64,000 bases of DNA from Scortum barcoo (GCA_023238725.1 CM041545.1:13919782-13983781), one strand, 5' to 3'; shown: positions 1 to 13,300, numbered from the stretch's first letter. A program made the numbers and translations. The notes: generated by a model from the sequence alone, not told the origin.

Positions 1-3000
1 GGTCTGTCAGGGGGCTGTTTCCGAGGCTTTGTCCAACAGCATGCATGAAATCGAACTTGGTGCGTTTTCTCAGACTGCGGGCAAATACCAGAATACTGAC
101 TGTGACTCCAGCTCTGTTCATTAAATGGCATCAACACAAGTCAGTCTGACCAGTCTGCACACGCTGCAGCAATTAAATCCAAATGTGATGTTCTTTTCTG
201 GTCATAAACCAAACATTTTTACCTCTGTGAACATTCAAGTTTGTTTGGAGTATACTGTATTGTATATTGTAGAGTAAATTTCCATGCTGTAGTGTGCCTC
301 ATTGTTCTCTGCTGCCTTGGGTGTTTCATTAGTTAACCCTTACCTCAGACAGGCTTTCTCAATAAAATGATTTAAAGATACTGTGGGACCAGCTTGAACA
401 ACATGGGCTATGACAGGGAATCCACTGTTAATGTCTACATGCTGTTTTAATGAGTTAGTGCTATTAAAGCTGTACAGGAGACCTACATAAAGAAGATGCT
501 TAGTGGTCAGCTGGAGTCAATGACTCCCATCTACCTGAGGATAGATAGCTAATCTAAAGCTGTGGCTGTGACAAGTATTTGTAGTGATTTAAAGTTCTAA
601 TCCCAAAGATTTTCATTTTGTTGATTTTCGCAGCATCTATGGCGATTATTGGTAATTGTGATTGTATTTTTGAACCCAACTTGACACGTCTGTCATCAAT
701 CTTTACATTCTTTGTTTGGCTATAGAAACTGTTTAAACTCAATGCTAACAGAAACAGGAAAAAACAGGTCAATTGAAGAGCAAGTATGCAGTGTTAAAAG
801 CCTTGTTAAAAGCCTGACGCTTACGTTCACCATGCTAATGTTCACCAAGTGTTTTGAGTAGGAGATTTTTTTTTTTTTTTGCTGAACGGCTGTCTCCTGT
901 GGCAGAAAATGAAGCCATGAGAGCGGTGAGAATGAACCAAAACTGTGAAGTTGCTCAAAGACACAGTTGAGATTAAGAGTCGGGTGAAAATGATCTCAGG
1001 GTGAAGTCGTGTAATCCATTGTCAGCATGAAAATATTGATTATAGCCACTTTCAAAACAATAACTATTATGCTGCTGGAAGAGACTGCAGACTGTGTCTC
1101 TAACTTTGTTCAAGGCTAAAACAAATGAATCAAATATTGAAAGTAAAAGATACACAGTAAGTTTGTTAAATAACAATCTGGTTTGAAGGATGGGGGTAAA
1201 AAACTGAACTTACAGCAAGATAATAAAATACAGAGCAATTTACTGTGGGGCAGAAATTGATTTCAGATTGCAAATAGATAAATGCTCACACTGAAGTCAA
1301 TTAACTAGAACTTATTGCAGTAACAGGTCATTTAAGTGCCCATTAAAGCTCGGCTGGTTGATCAGTCATCCTTTTATCCAATAATTACTGTTCTCCAGCT
1401 CCAGTGACCTCTCAGACACCGGAAGTCAAACTCAGTGGGAGACCTGGAGACATACTTTTTGCCTGTGGACTATGTCGAGTAGGTGCGTCTGTCCGTCCAT
1501 GTGTTTAATCTTTTCATCGTTCCGAGTCTCTATGACTGCCCGTGTGCCTGCTATAAGACCTGTCCATTCAAGTGGCAAAGAGTTACTAGCGACTGTTCTG
1601 CTCTGATCGCTCCACTGAGTCCATCAATCCAATAAATGTCATCATTATTTCACAGTTATAAAACAGGTAGTTCTGGTCTTTAGCTCTGACTGGCTGAGCT
1701 TCGTTTAGAAGCCACAGTAAAACACTCAGTCAGGAACAGTGAGTCCACAGCTGTGCCTGCACAACATTCACTAAAATATTAATATGCCAGTCAAATGCAA
1801 CAGGGTGGAAAAAATGGAGGACTTCTCCATTAATTTTTATTTACTTTGTGGATTTATGGTGAGTGAATGATGTGAGAAGTGAGACATGATCACCCAGGAG
1901 ATGATGATACTTAGAAGAATTAAATTAACAAGAGGGGAATTAAAAAGTTGGGAAAATCACAAAAAAATCCTGTAACAGAGTGTACGTTCGGGGAAAATCA
2001 GGGGCAGAAAGCTACAGAAGCAGGCAACAAGGGCAACAGTAGTCTGAAGCATGCTTCTTTGACACACACAGCAAATCTATCAAAATAACTAAAGATCTCT
2101 AAGACAAACAAGCAAGAAAGCCTGCAGTGATTTATGTGCAAGCAGCTGGGAAACACAGGGTGCCCCGTCACTCTCGTGCAGGAATACCTGTCACTGCTGC
2201 TGCTGTTACTGTTACTGCCTGATGCAGAGACCTTTTATCTGCATCCAAGAAGAACTCCCATATATGAAGTCAAATATTCTCTGCATAAACCAGGACTGCT
2301 TTTTGAAAAACTACCAGCAGCACAAGAAAAAACATGTAAGAAAACCATGTAAGTCAGAGATTTCTCAAATCATGAAAGCTAAAGAAAAGATAAGTGAATG
2401 AATAATCCTACACTGATCTGTTTTTTTCCTTTTAAAGAGAATGTAAAATGCTTAAGCAGTTACTTTGAAATCTTATAAAATCAAAAGGAAAAGAAACTTG
2501 CAGTTTCTCTGCACCAGTTCATTCAAAAAAGATGATTTTGACCTTGTGAGAGATGCACTCACTGTCATATTTGGACAGTCAAATATTACATATCGCATCT
2601 TTATCACTTTTTACAGCAGTATATCAACAGTTCTTAGTCATATATAAAGAAAGCATGGACAAGTATCACAAAATGTACACTTTAATGATGCACTGAATAT
2701 CTCACTAATAAAGGCTCCTCCTCTGCAGTGCAGAATGTTTCTCAATGTCTTCTAACCCTTTTAACCTTATTAAATATATCTATATAAGTGATGTCTTTAG
2801 GTAACCATGCTGAAGTCAGAGTGCCCCTTTGACTTTATGTGCTTTATGGATCTATCTTCTAATGCCAAAAATATACAAAACATGTTTGGATATAAAGTGC
2901 TGTTTCATTCTAAGGGCAGGCTGCATCAGCGCGCATCATACTGTAGACTGATGGTGATTAGTCTGAAGTCGTTCTCACTTTTTTTCAAGTTGTGACTGAC

Positions 3001-4190
3001 ATAATAAGAGGTTTTATTAAGAATCATTTGAATTCTTTCCTCTGATGACTTCCACTTCAGGTGCAAATGTGGAGGCCTGAGCATGTGGATACACTTTTAT
3101 GTGAATTACTATTAATATCACTAAACTATACATAGCACTGCACATTCTGATTCAGCTGACTCTCGGTTCCAGTAGATCTATGTCTTAAAAACTGGAGCAC
3201 AGCTGCAGGAGACATCACTACTTTGGCTTGCAAAGTATACAAATAACCAACCACAGGACAGGCAGGAGGCATATTCCTGATCATCAACTATTTTCCAGTG
3301 AAATTAGTTTGCAACTAGTTTAGCTAGACTCCCAGTCTCACCTAGAGAGAAACTAGAGCACAGCTGTGCCAACCAGAGAATAGAGACACACCAATATTCT
3401 CATCTATTCCTGTAGTTTCTGTCCTGTATTGTTTGTGTTATTATTATTAAGTATTAGTATAAGTATTAAATGGTAAATACATAATACTGTGACATCTCAC
3501 TGGATAGCTCTTAATGCAGCATGTTTAAAATTAGTCCTTAAAGAATAAAGTGGTCCGCAGTCCGCAAATTAAACTTGACAGTCACAGAGTTGTTTAAGCC
3601 AGAGAGAGGAACAGATGAGTAAAATGAGACATCTAAAAGCAGACTGCCTGGAGTCTTAGATGATAAACATCTCCGAGACTTGAAGATAACTGACTTCCAA
3701 GGAAAACAACGTAGCTTCGAACAAGGCCTCGATATTCAGTATATTTTCTGAAGTGATAGTATGATAACATTTAGCCTGGCTATACCAAAAGAAATGACAA
3801 AAACTGAAACAAGGTATGTAGGTCGTATGAATGAACTACATACAGGTGATGTTTTGAGCTATAAATAAGGAAACACAGAGTAAATTAATTAAAGGCATAA
3901 ACATTTCTGCCACTGACATGGACCTGTGGATACCAGGTACCCAGAAATATATATAATAGATATAAATGCGTGTGAAAATACGAGCATGAACATTTCACGA
4001 CAGTCTGACAGTATGAGATATTCTGAACATAAAATTTAGTTTTACCTTAAGAGAGGAGATTTTGAGCAAATGATAAAAATGGAGTCCTTCCTCTGGGGAG
4101 CATGAATAATCACAGGGAATTTAATGTAACCGATAAAGTGTCTTGGTCAAGGGGAATGAATATCAGTGTAAAGGTGACTGAACAATATCA
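1..4190. other. Gene-free stretch, presumed arhgap24 intron
   Basis: I see no coding exon on either strand here. The open frames present are short, of low complexity, and lack domain-like composition or flanking splice sites. The stretch lies downstream (minus sense) of the arhgap24-like first coding exon, so it is most simply intronic sequence of that gene. The composition is AT-rich. A possible minus-strand poly(A) signal (AATAAA) lies near 4192-4198, which could serve the unassigned ORF at 4807-5127. Confidence 0.45.
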
Positions 4191-4806
4191 TTTTTATTAC
4201 ACTATTTTGCAAAGTAGTGAGATTTATAGCTTTAATAAAAACTCATTTTCCAGACTGTGACTGTAGAAGGAACAAAATCATATTTAAAAAATCCCAGAAG
4301 GCCTTTGTAATGATTTTGTACAGTACTTTGTATGAGCAGAGATCCTGCCACACCAGTTTCTATACATTGCATTACCCACTTCCCCTTAAAAAAAACATAG
4401 TCAGTTATTCTTCAGGAGAGATGTACCTTTGCAACAGAGATAGTAACATTTCAGATAAAATCTAAAACCCTTATGATTCAGTGCTTTAGCAGTAGCGTGA
4501 TAAACTGAAAGGTCACATGAATCACCTTCATGTGTTTGTTGAAGACGCGTCACAAGTTCACCAGAAACATATTAAACAGCAGGATATGAAAATCCTGGGT
4601 TGAATGTTTCTTTTTGTTTTGTTTTTAAACCATATAGAAAGAAACAGATTAAGGTATTGTATAATCTTTCACTCCTATCTAAAACCTAATATTGTATTTA
4701 TAGGACATAGAATCACATTTTGGTATACACAGCAGAATGTGAACCTTAAAAACAACTCTCCTGTGATTGAATTATAAGAATAATGTGCCAAGTTATTCTA
4801 TTGGCG

Positions 4807-5127
4807 TTACATATGAGAGTGATGTTGATGCTGTGGGTAAGAGTACTGTGACTGAAAATCTCCCAGCAATCCCAAATGAATTAGCAGTTGGGGCTGAGTT
4901 AACAGAAACATACTAAGCCAAGAGGCAGCATGAGAAACATTTAAACCATCCACAAGAGGAGATGTCTTTTGTGTATTTCTGATATCCGATTCTGCTCCCA
5001 GACGTCCCTCCAGGGCTTCTAAGAGGACGCACTGGAGTGGATTATATGCCATGAAGTGATACTGCTGATACACATTTTTGTCTGACAGCTTCAGTCGCTG
5101 ACTGAGGACCGACTGAGCAGTGTCCTG
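4807..5127 (-). CDS. Unassigned terminal-exon-like ORF
   Basis: This minus-strand open frame is preceded by a good splice acceptor: a T-rich tract followed by TGTGGCAG directly before GACACTGC. It runs about 106 codons to a TAA stop. The predicted tail begins DTAQSVLSQRLKLSDKNVYQ, continues with amphipathic Leu-rich segments (PLQCVLLEALEGRLG; SWLSMFLLTQPQLLIHLGLL), and ends in a His-rich PQHQHHSHM. The composition is more protein-like than the surrounding random frames. I do not recognise the family. No partner exons are visible upstream on the minus strand between 5.2 and 11.4 kb. It could be the last exon of a gene nested in the arhgap24 intron, an old pseudogene fragment, or chance. Confidence 0.3.
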   Translation of the reverse strand, partial: QDTAQSVLSQRLKLSDKNVYQQYHFMAYNPLQCVLLEALEGRLGAESDIRNTQKTSPLVDGLNVSHAASWLSMFLLTQPQLLIHLGLLGDFQSQYSYPQHQHHSHM

Positions 5128-5399
5128 CCACACAAAATAAAAAGCACCTAGTTTTCACATAATCCCTTAAAAATGTCTCTGTTAGTTTTTCCACATTCGC
5201 TTCTGTTCATTTAGAAACTGGCAAGGTAACCAGGTGGATATGAATCAGAGGACTGTAAAAACTGTAAACTTGATCTCAGCTGAAAAACATTTATCAGTAT
5301 CACTACAGGTTAGTAAGTTTTACAGCCTTAAATCTGCAACGATTGATATTTATCGTGTAAGTTGATAAGAGAAACTTTGCTTGTATACACAGTCACAGA

Positions 5400-5640
5400 C
5401 ATTAGCATTCATTTGGAGTTGTGTTTCTAGCCAACCCGTGAGTCTAAGTACTACATTCACTTTCTTTTCAGTCCTGTTTTTAGTTTCCACCATCTCCTGA
5501 GGGTAATATTAGGCTCTTTAGCTGCTAAAGGCTTCGCTATGTTCACCATCTAACGTCAACTCTTTGCTGAAAAAGGCCACCTGATGCCATTAAAAATTTT
5601 GCTGTACAGGGAATAAAAACTGGTTAAATTATGGATAGTT
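5400..5640 (-). repeat. Dispersed teleost-type repeat (family B, copy 1)
   Basis: The segment contains, in reverse orientation, the same core as copies at about 7.9 and 25.9 kb. The core is a TTTAGCAGCTAAAGAG-like motif followed by an ATATT/AATATT and CTCAGGAG block and then a tract encoding no protein. The shared text is clear by eye but diverged. I recall this family as a common unclassified fish repeat, but no class can be assigned from the sequence alone. Confidence 0.5.
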
Positions 5641-7854
5641 GTGATCCATTGTTTATACAATACTCTCTTTTTCAATTATCTAGACCATAGGTATTAACCA
5701 ACACTACTCTGTGGGGCACTCCACGGGCTAATACATGTAGCCATTGGACATTGACATACTTTAGGTCAAACAGGGTTACCACCAGGGGATACCAGCCGAA
5801 ACCCCTGTTGTGTGTAAAGAATTCTGAAGTGATTCAATAACTCCTCGAAGCTCCTGCACCTCCTGCATACTCACTTCTTGCGAGGAAATGTGCCCCCCCA
5901 CCCTCACTTGTACAACTGGCGCTACACCTGCACATACCTAAAAGTCAGAGCAGTACCATGTTACCACCTGAGGTATTGTAGACAGGGAACGTGCTCGGAA
6001 AACAGAACTTGCAAGAACTTGTTGCAAGTCCAGTGAGAGTTTATTGACTTTTCCGTCCATCTATACGCAGCTTATTAGCCATGCAGTCAACCTTTCAAGA
6101 GATCAGAGGGAATAGTCTCTGTTTGATGTGCATATGAGGAATACTAACATCCAGTGCCCTCTCTTCCTCCTGCTCTCATGTTTTGAGTCTGCAGAAGAAA
6201 ATGCTTGTTCCTAAATATTTTTGAATCAAAGCTACAATGTGAGAGACAATGCAGCAATTGGCTTTTCATATGTCACTCTTTATGCATCAGGTGGCACCCC
6301 AACATGCCTACATGAACTTTAATGATGTGCACAAAAGAGGTGTTTGGTCCATGTTATTGTCCACATTCCCTTGACATTCAAACACAGTGTCAGTCAGATC
6401 ACAACTAAATTTGATCTGACTCACTTAAACTCTCACATCTCACAAGTACACACACTAGTATGAGTTCAAATATACACTCTACTATGACGTAAAGGTAAAA
6501 GTGTAACCATTGTCTGTGTTTGTCAATGTCAAATGTGACTGTAGAGCTCCTGTAGCAGTGAAGGTCAGACAAAAGGTACAGTGTTAACGTTTCATCAAAA
6601 CAGCAGTAAGACGACACAGTCTTGCAGTATGAATAATTGCAGAGCTGCAGTGGCATTTTATTTACTCCTGCTAAATGCCAAGGTCAAACAGTTTCCAGCT
6701 CGAGCAAGGAAAACAAAAGGATTTCCAGAGCATTATTGCACTGTTGCATTATTGATTTAATGCAATTTCTCATTTAAGCCAACTACTTTTCTTCAGATCA
6801 TTTTGTCTGAGTTCAGACACGGCCCCCTCATGATATGAATATTAATTAACTAACTAGTTGTGGCAAGAATCATAATATCCTAATTAAATTGTAACATGTC
6901 TTTAATTTCTTAATACATTATAATAAAATAAAATTGGTTCAATGTATTCATTCACAATTCTCTCATTCATTCATGATGTTACCTCACTTACTGCACTGGA
7001 ATACACATACAATGCTAAGTGGTTTTAAATTACAATAATCATACCATTTCACCCACCAAATGAATACTGTCTTTGTTTATGGCTCAGCGGCATGAAATCT
7101 GAGTGCATCTGTGTGTGTGTGTGTGCATGCATGTGTGTGTTTGAGCGAGTACATGCATGCTTGTGCGTGCATACATCTCCATGGACGAGTAAGGGCAGGC
7201 AGATGGCATGTTGTCGCTGAGCCCACACGTGCCGTACCCTACGCATGCTTTTCGGTGACCTTTCACCTCTATCTGACTTCCATCCTTCAGATTCCACGCG
7301 TTGCTCTGAGAGGTTTGGCACAACTGTAGACGACACAACATGGTTCCCTGTACTGTCAGTAATGATATGCTCTTTCTAATGATGTTATCTTCAAACATCA
7401 GAATGCCTCTGAACGGTGGCATTTGAAAACAAAATTGAAGTGAAGAAGTGTGAGTAATGTTACCCTCATTTTCATAGGACTAGACTGTATAGGACTGTAA
7501 TTCTCATTACAGTATGGTTACTATATAATGTGTAATGGACATACAAATATGCAAAAAGTGCACACAGCATCATAACGAACACCTGCAACAGTCCTTCAAC
7601 TAATTTTACCACTGTAAGCTAGTGTTCTTCAAGTGTTTTATGGTCTAGGAATTTGTCAGTGCTTCCAAAACAACCTACACAACCATCACCAAAACAAGTC
7701 GAATGATCATTTTCAGGTATGTTAAAGCAGCTATAATTAATATTTTTACAACAACAAAGGATCAAAATACAATTTGTTATGTGATAGGTGTCACTAGTAG
7801 TGACAAATCCAGTTATAAACCCAGTTATCACCTGACTCTGCACATCACCCCACT
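5641..7854. other. Gene-free stretch
   Basis: No exon with splice sites or recognisable protein was found. It holds one GT-rich microsatellite near 7109-7141. Several minus-strand open frames over that tract are artefacts of the CA/GT repeat. Confidence 0.4.
7109..7141. repeat. GT/TG microsatellite
   Basis: A run of alternating TG interrupted by GCATGCATG. It is an imperfect dinucleotide repeat. Confidence 0.85.
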
Positions 7855-8060
7855 TTTATAAATGTACTTTTACTGTTTAGTGAACTTAATGAAACATTTA
7901 GCAGCTAAAGAGTCAGATATTCTCCTCAGGAGTAGGCGGTGAACAAAGAGCTAAAAAGAGACTGGTCAACTAAAAACACAGCTTTAAATGTTTGATTTCA
8001 CTGCTCCATAAAGTCAGTTATTCTAGGTTTAAGGATAGGTTATGTTAAGTGTTGGTAGGA
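7855..8060 (+). repeat. Dispersed teleost-type repeat (family B, copy 2)
   Basis: The core ACATTTAGCAGCTAAAGAGT is followed by CAGATATTCTCCTCAGGAGT and an AACAAAGAGCTAAAAAGAG block. This matches the copy at 25.85 kb in the same orientation and the copy at 5.4 kb in the opposite one. Confidence 0.55.
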
Positions 8061-8628
8061 AACTGGATGAGAACCGTGTATCATAGTTTGGTCAGCACAG
8101 TCTCACTACTCCCTATAAACAGTCAAATGATTACTTTATAGTGAGTAGTAACATGAGATTAAGAAATTATCATTTTGTGCCATCTATGAATGGTGTAAAG
8201 TTGAAAAACTGTAATTTACACACAGAACAAAAGCAAACCATTGAATTATGGAGGGTTTTTTTTTAAACCTAAGAGCACTTTATACACTTTGAAATGTAAC
8301 ATAAACATTTCACATTTATAATTACAGCACTCATGAGGACCTCTGACGCAGCCTTTGTGTTTCAATATGTGACTGTCTGTGTCTAATATGGCCAAGCTTT
8401 GTTTGGCATCAGTGTTTCTATGGGCAACAGAGAGGGGCAGATGTTCTTACTCCCACTGAGGAGGCAGCAATTAGGCAAATGTGACAGGTAACAAATGGAG
8501 ACTTCACTGAAACGTCAGAGGATTAATTAATAGCTGATCTAAATATGGCTTCGTGCCGCGACGTTGTGTGATTCGTTGCAGGACGGGGGAATTTAACTTC
8601 ACTGCACGTTAAGAAACATATGTAACTT

Positions 8629-8666
8629 GGTGTGTGCTTGTGTGCGTGTGTGTGTGTGCATGTGTT
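8629..8666. repeat. TG microsatellite
   Basis: An imperfect TG dinucleotide run with GC/GCA interruptions. Confidence 0.8.
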
Positions 8667-9639
8667 TGTCCTGATCTTGAACATCAGTGTTAGAGGCTAG
8701 GAACAACTTCTCTCTCCTCTTTGCCCTACTTGTGTTCTCTTTTGGAAACTCCAGTTATCTTGTATTCTGTTGGGTACTGTGTCATGTCAGGGTGTTGTTT
8801 CTGTGCTATTCCATGCTGTTCTGCTTTGGAGGTCATGGAGATTTAAGGACTTTGAACGCACAGTGCTCTGTTCCTGACCTAGTTTTATTGAAATTTCCCA
8901 CTCTCTGCAAAAAAAAAAAAAAGTAGCATTTTTAGGTACCTGAAATTTATGTTGGCTTTGTTTCAGAAGTAGGAAAGAATCACTAGCAGAAGTTGTAAGG
9001 ACATTAATGAATAACATCTCTGGGAGGATAAATATAGATGGCAAGAATATTTCAAAGGGAAACAAACTGTTTCTTGTCATCGTCTGTAGATTATTATGAA
9101 GAACTGCTCCACAGAATTTGCATCGTTCCCTCAGGATATCCGCAGCACCCAGGGCCGAAGCAAAACTGTGCTCCTGATATAAGACCACACTCTGTTCTAA
9201 ATTCGCTGCTTAAGAACCAGAGCTACCCAGAAATAGCAGTGAAGAATATCTCCCTCTCCCTGTATCTGGCCAGTGGCCCACCTTCAGGTCTGGAGCTTTA
9301 ACCTTCAGAGACTTCTGCTGCTGATGTGGCCTGGGTTTGGCCGAGCTGAGCTGAGCTGGGAAATCGGCCAGACAAAGAAGTGTGGGTAGATGAGCGGCAT
9401 GAAGATTTCAATTGTGTTCAAGTTTCCTTTGGAAAAAGAGGATATTGTTGATGGAATAGATATTAGAGAAAGCTGTGTGCATTTCTTTGTGCGGACAAAG
9501 AACACAGCTTCTGGTGTGTAACAGCTGGCTTTACAGATGCAAAAAGGTAACTAAGCAGTTGCCAGTTAATGAGCAAGGGAACTCATAATTAATAAAAGGA
9601 TAACAAGTGGACTTTTAATAACTCTGTAACTCTATGAAC

Positions 9640-9815
9640 TGACTTTCCCCCTGCTTCAAGTCTTTCTGGTAAGCTACACCCATCTCCGGGCTGTAGCTTC
9701 GTATTTAACTGTCAGATATGAGAGCGCTATTGACCTTCTCATCTAACTCTCGGCAAGAAAGCCAATGAACCTATTTCCCGAGATGTCGAACTACTCCTTT
9801 AATATCGCTTCTAAT
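9640..9815 (+). repeat. Dispersed repeat (family A, partial copy)
   Basis: It shares text with the longer copy at 19.85-20.35 kb. The shared parts are GCTGTAGCTTCGTATTTAAC, ATGAGAGCGCTATTGACCTT, TCTCATCTAACTCTCGGCAA and a segment ending in ATGTCGAACTACTCCTTTAA. This corresponds to the 3' half of the element. I recall this text as a high-copy fish repeat. It has no coding capacity. Confidence 0.65.
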
Positions 9816-10557
9816 CTGTATTCACTCGTCCCTGGTCTCCCTGACACTCAATCCCTGCAAACTGATCCCTGAGCAGCCCTAAAACAGAAGCAACATAAAT
9901 CAATGACAGCAGCTTGTAATTTCTCTTTATCCCACTTGTCAGTTCAACTTCACCAAAAACAAAGTGGCTTATCGAACTAACCTGGTGGAATTCAATCATT
10001 TATACCTTTCTGTTCCACATTTCCACAAGTGTGTTATTCTTTGTGATGAGAATCAAAAGTCTGTCTGGCTCTGCCTCTTTGTTCACTCTACAAATGCTCA
10101 GTGAGGGAGGCTGCCTGGCTACAGTAACATTAGAGACGGCCTCATTGTCTGCATCACCCGTTGTCTCCCCTCCTTTTCGGGAAGCTATGAGCGTTGGCCT
10201 CAGGGAAAACAAGATTGCAACAGTTTACTCTGACCTGCAGTCAAAACAACTCGACTCATTTGAATCAGAGTCGGATCTTTATGTCTCATTTGGCTGTGAG
10301 ATGCGTCTGCTCTGTAGACCCCAGGTGTCCATTGTGTCAGAGACAAGGTACTTTGAATGTCTGAGATGAACTAAATTGTGTTTACACGAACTTTCTTATA
10401 TATGCTCATGCTTTTGTTAAAACCAGTAGGGAGTGTTTGAAAAAAATTGCACAAAATAACATGATTGCAGGAACTGAAGCTTTAGATGGTGACTTCAAGC
10501 TTTGTATTATCTACCTTTAAATAAACTTTTTGTTACCAATTGTAGGCTAATACTGAT

Positions 10558-10613
10558 AATATTACTACTGCAACACAAATATGTTAATATTACTACTACA
10601 ACACAAATGTTTA
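10558..10613. repeat. 28-bp tandem duplication
   Basis: Two adjacent copies of a 28-bp unit starting AATATTACTACTGCAACACA. The second copy starts at 10586 and carries a G-to-A change. Confidence 0.75.
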
Positions 10614-11436
10614 TATGTGGTTTTTAGCCGTGTGTTTAACCATGTTGGTATAAAAGGGCTGACTGCGGCTTGAGTCACAGAGGATGACTTTGCTTCCTAA
10701 AAAAATCATACATGGGAATCCCAACTACAAGGGGAATCCCCATTCTGAGGTGGAGTGATGATTGCTGGTTCACACAGGTTATGTTAACAAAAGATGTCTG
10801 TGCATGTCCCGAGCTTTGAGGGGATATAAGAATGGTTGCAATAATGATACTAATTTTGTAATTAACATACTAATTTATTGTAGCGCTCTTTAAATCTGAT
10901 TTATTAACCAGGACTGCTGAATTAGAAAAATAGATACGACTCGTTTCCCTCTTATGTCTCTTTGTGCCAATGAGCAGGAGTAGGTAACTTGCACCAAATC
11001 AATCAACCTGACTAAGAACAGGTGCTGCAGCTGGCACATTGCATGGGAACAAAATAATTCCCATATATTTCCACCTGCGGCGTACAGTTTTTATCGGATT
11101 AGCTAGCTCTTCCATTTTTCCAGGCTAATTGGCTAGTTGACTCCTTGAATCAATTCACCAGCTCAGAGGAGATTAAACAGATTTGTTGATTTAGCTGTGA
11201 TAGTTGTAAAGCAGCCCAAACTCAGTGACTGTGTAACTCCCTGCTCTTATTTCTGGTGTTCAATAATACACTGTGGATTAATGTGAATATTCATAATAAG
11301 TTCCTGCATAGTTAAAGGTCTTTGGCTGATCATTTCTGTCATTAAGAGACACAGCGGTCCGTGAAGTGTTGCACCGTCGGACGCCGTTATTTCAGAATGA
11401 GTTTGGATTTGTCTTCCAGCGCGTCCACAGCCTTAC

Positions 11437-11646
11437 CAGGGCTTTGGTCTCCTCCTCGTCTTTGTAATAGTAGAGCTGGTCCCCTCGCAGGACGAACCAG
11501 CGGCTGTGCCAAGTCTTGACGAAGCCCCCTTGCTTCCTGAGCCACCCACACCTGATGACACTCGGCCGTCCCTGCCTCTGGATCTCCGTGCTGGCCTGAC
11601 CTCCGCCACGCTGGGGGCTGCTGTGGGACACGCACTGGTCATCCAT
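11437..11646 (-). CDS. arhgap24: ARHGAP24/FilGAP-type Rho GTPase-activating protein, first coding exon
   Basis: This exon encodes the N-terminus of a FilGAP-family protein, a Rac-directed GTPase-activating protein that acts at the plasma membrane and on actin, with PH, RhoGAP and coiled-coil domains in order. Only the first 70 codons are here. After a variable 31-residue leader comes the start of the PH domain, with GWLRKQGGFVKTWHSRWFVL and then RGDQLYYYKDEEETK, which is nearly identical to mammalian ARHGAP24. ARHGAP22 and ARHGAP25 carry a KKQRSI/V-type variant at the same place, so ARHGAP24 is the best fit. The start was chosen for its strong context (GCCACAATGG). A splice acceptor (TTTTGCCGCAG) ends at 11662, 15 bases upstream of the ATG. 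The exon ends in phase 0 at the donor GTAAGG (11431-11436), where the human gene also splices after ETKPL. The remaining exons are outside the window or unseen. Confidence 0.9.
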
Positions 11647-11661
11647 TGTGGCAGCTCTGAT
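11647..11661 (-). other. arhgap24: 5' UTR part of the arhgap24 first coding exon
   Basis: Fifteen bases between the acceptor AG and the ATG. The acceptor implies at least one upstream non-coding exon; the best candidate is at 21863 to about 22048. Confidence 0.65.
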
Positions 11662-13217
11662 CTGCGGCAAAACAGTTGAGATCTGTTTAGGTACACAGAA
11701 GTTTCAAGATCCAAGTGGGTGATGGGTAAACATTTGGTAAACAAATACTCTCTGCAATGTATTACAAACAGATGCAGAATTCATAAACTTTCTCTTTTTA
11801 AACTAGTGCGGGTATTTAGAACAGAAATTTTGACTCTAAAGCTTAAATTTCCAATATTCTGCAAGATCTTGACTGAGGGTCAAACCTGTGTGATAGAGAC
11901 AGAGTGTGATAATGACAGAAATGACAACCACCAATAAACAATTCTTTAAGTTCATTTAATGAAAACCACTTTCAGTCCGGTGTCCTGAGTTGAGTTTCAT
12001 AAAAGCATCACCTGTTTTTCTCTCAAAACCTCAATAATTAACACCTAAACTATCTCCACAACTAAATATCGCTTCAATGTTTTTTGTGGTTTGGAGTCCG
12101 CTCATGGAACACTGTGAGATTTGAAGCAGACAGAGTCGAGTGTCTGAAAGGAGACAAGAGCAGAAGGGGAAATGTGGGAGGAGGAATTCATACACCAGAT
12201 AACAAGACCACGGGCCAAACCTCTAATCTCTTTTATCTATTTCTTGTGTCACCCGCCTACATGTGGTGGCTTGCCAGTCTTTCTCTAGTCTCAGTGTAAC
12301 CTTTTGTCTCTCTGTTTCTTTGAACGTGCCACCTCTTTAACAGCTTTGAAGTTTAATATGACACAACCATTATTACTCAAGAAGATGAAATCTGATCATG
12401 AGCCTGTACTGTATCATACATTAAAGCAACTAAAACTAAATTATTTTACTGTTATGTATATAGGAGGTTGACCTTGATCCTCTGAAGAAATGGGTCCAGG
12501 TCCCCCATTGTTTACCCAAATTTACATATAAAATACAGACAGAATATTCCTAAAATATTCCATCCAAACAAACAGGACGTACACTGGGACATTCACAACA
12601 CCACGCATGTATTAAATCTCCCAACACACATTGTTTCCATAAGTGTAATAGATCGTTTAAACCTGTGCATCATTCTGACATACGCTACTACTTGGAGACT
12701 GCTGCTGTCAGCTCTATGTGCTGCCATGTTATCAGTGGCTCTGGTTGAGCTTGCCTTGGTGGAGGTCCAAACAGCCCACAGGTCCAGATGAGGACCAGAT
12801 GCAGCCCAGCGGTGTTCCAGGCAGCAGTGGAGCAAGTGTAGCAGAGCTGCTGTGGTGACTAGAAAACCACACGGTCCAAGTAAGCATGCCCTGTATGCAT
12901 GTGCATGCACAAACATGTTCAATACTCCAGATTCCTCTGGGAAAATAGCAGTTTTTCACTTGTTGTGCACTCTGGTGGCCATAACCTAGTTATTATCGTT
13001 TGTCCATCTTTTGCTCCACTTTCATACTGTGTCTATGTGGAGAAAGAAAGCAGGAAGTGCTTTTACTTCAACAGCGGTGAAAGCCATCATCTGAGCAAAA
13101 TTCATTCAAGGGAAAATTCTTCATTGTGTGGGATCATTTAACAGTAATATTGGAGGGAATAACTTCTCTATCCCGACTGCTTCCTACGCACTTCATTCTC
13201 TTAGCTTAAACAATCTG

Positions 13218-13300
13218 TACACACACACACACACACACACACATCACATGCACGCACACTGCACATGCACGCACACACACACACTCACACACAGCACACA
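13218..13300. repeat. CA microsatellite cluster
   Basis: Two CA runs (about 13218-13243 and 13270-13290) are separated by CATGCACGCA-type imperfect repeat. Confidence 0.85.

Larger units (their letters stand above)
8061..11436. other. Presumed proximal part of arhgap24 intron after the first coding exon
   Basis: Immediately downstream (minus sense) of the splice donor at 11431-11436. No further PH-domain or RhoGAP-domain exon is recognisable. The two 112- to 133-codon open frames here (minus near 8.8-9.2 kb, plus near 10.0-10.4 kb) have no protein-like signature and no supporting splice sites. Confidence 0.4.

Noticed and set aside
7049..7422. Overlapping 70- to 112-codon frames on both strands with His/Thr and Cys/Val runs
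   Set aside because: Products of the CA/GT microsatellite, not genes.
8787..9188. 133-codon minus-strand frame with a CxxC
   Set aside because: It runs through a poly-A/T tract (about 8909-8922) that reads as FFFF. Chance frame.
10031..10369. 112-codon plus-strand frame
   Set aside because: Opposite strand to arhgap24, no splice sites, and no family resemblance.
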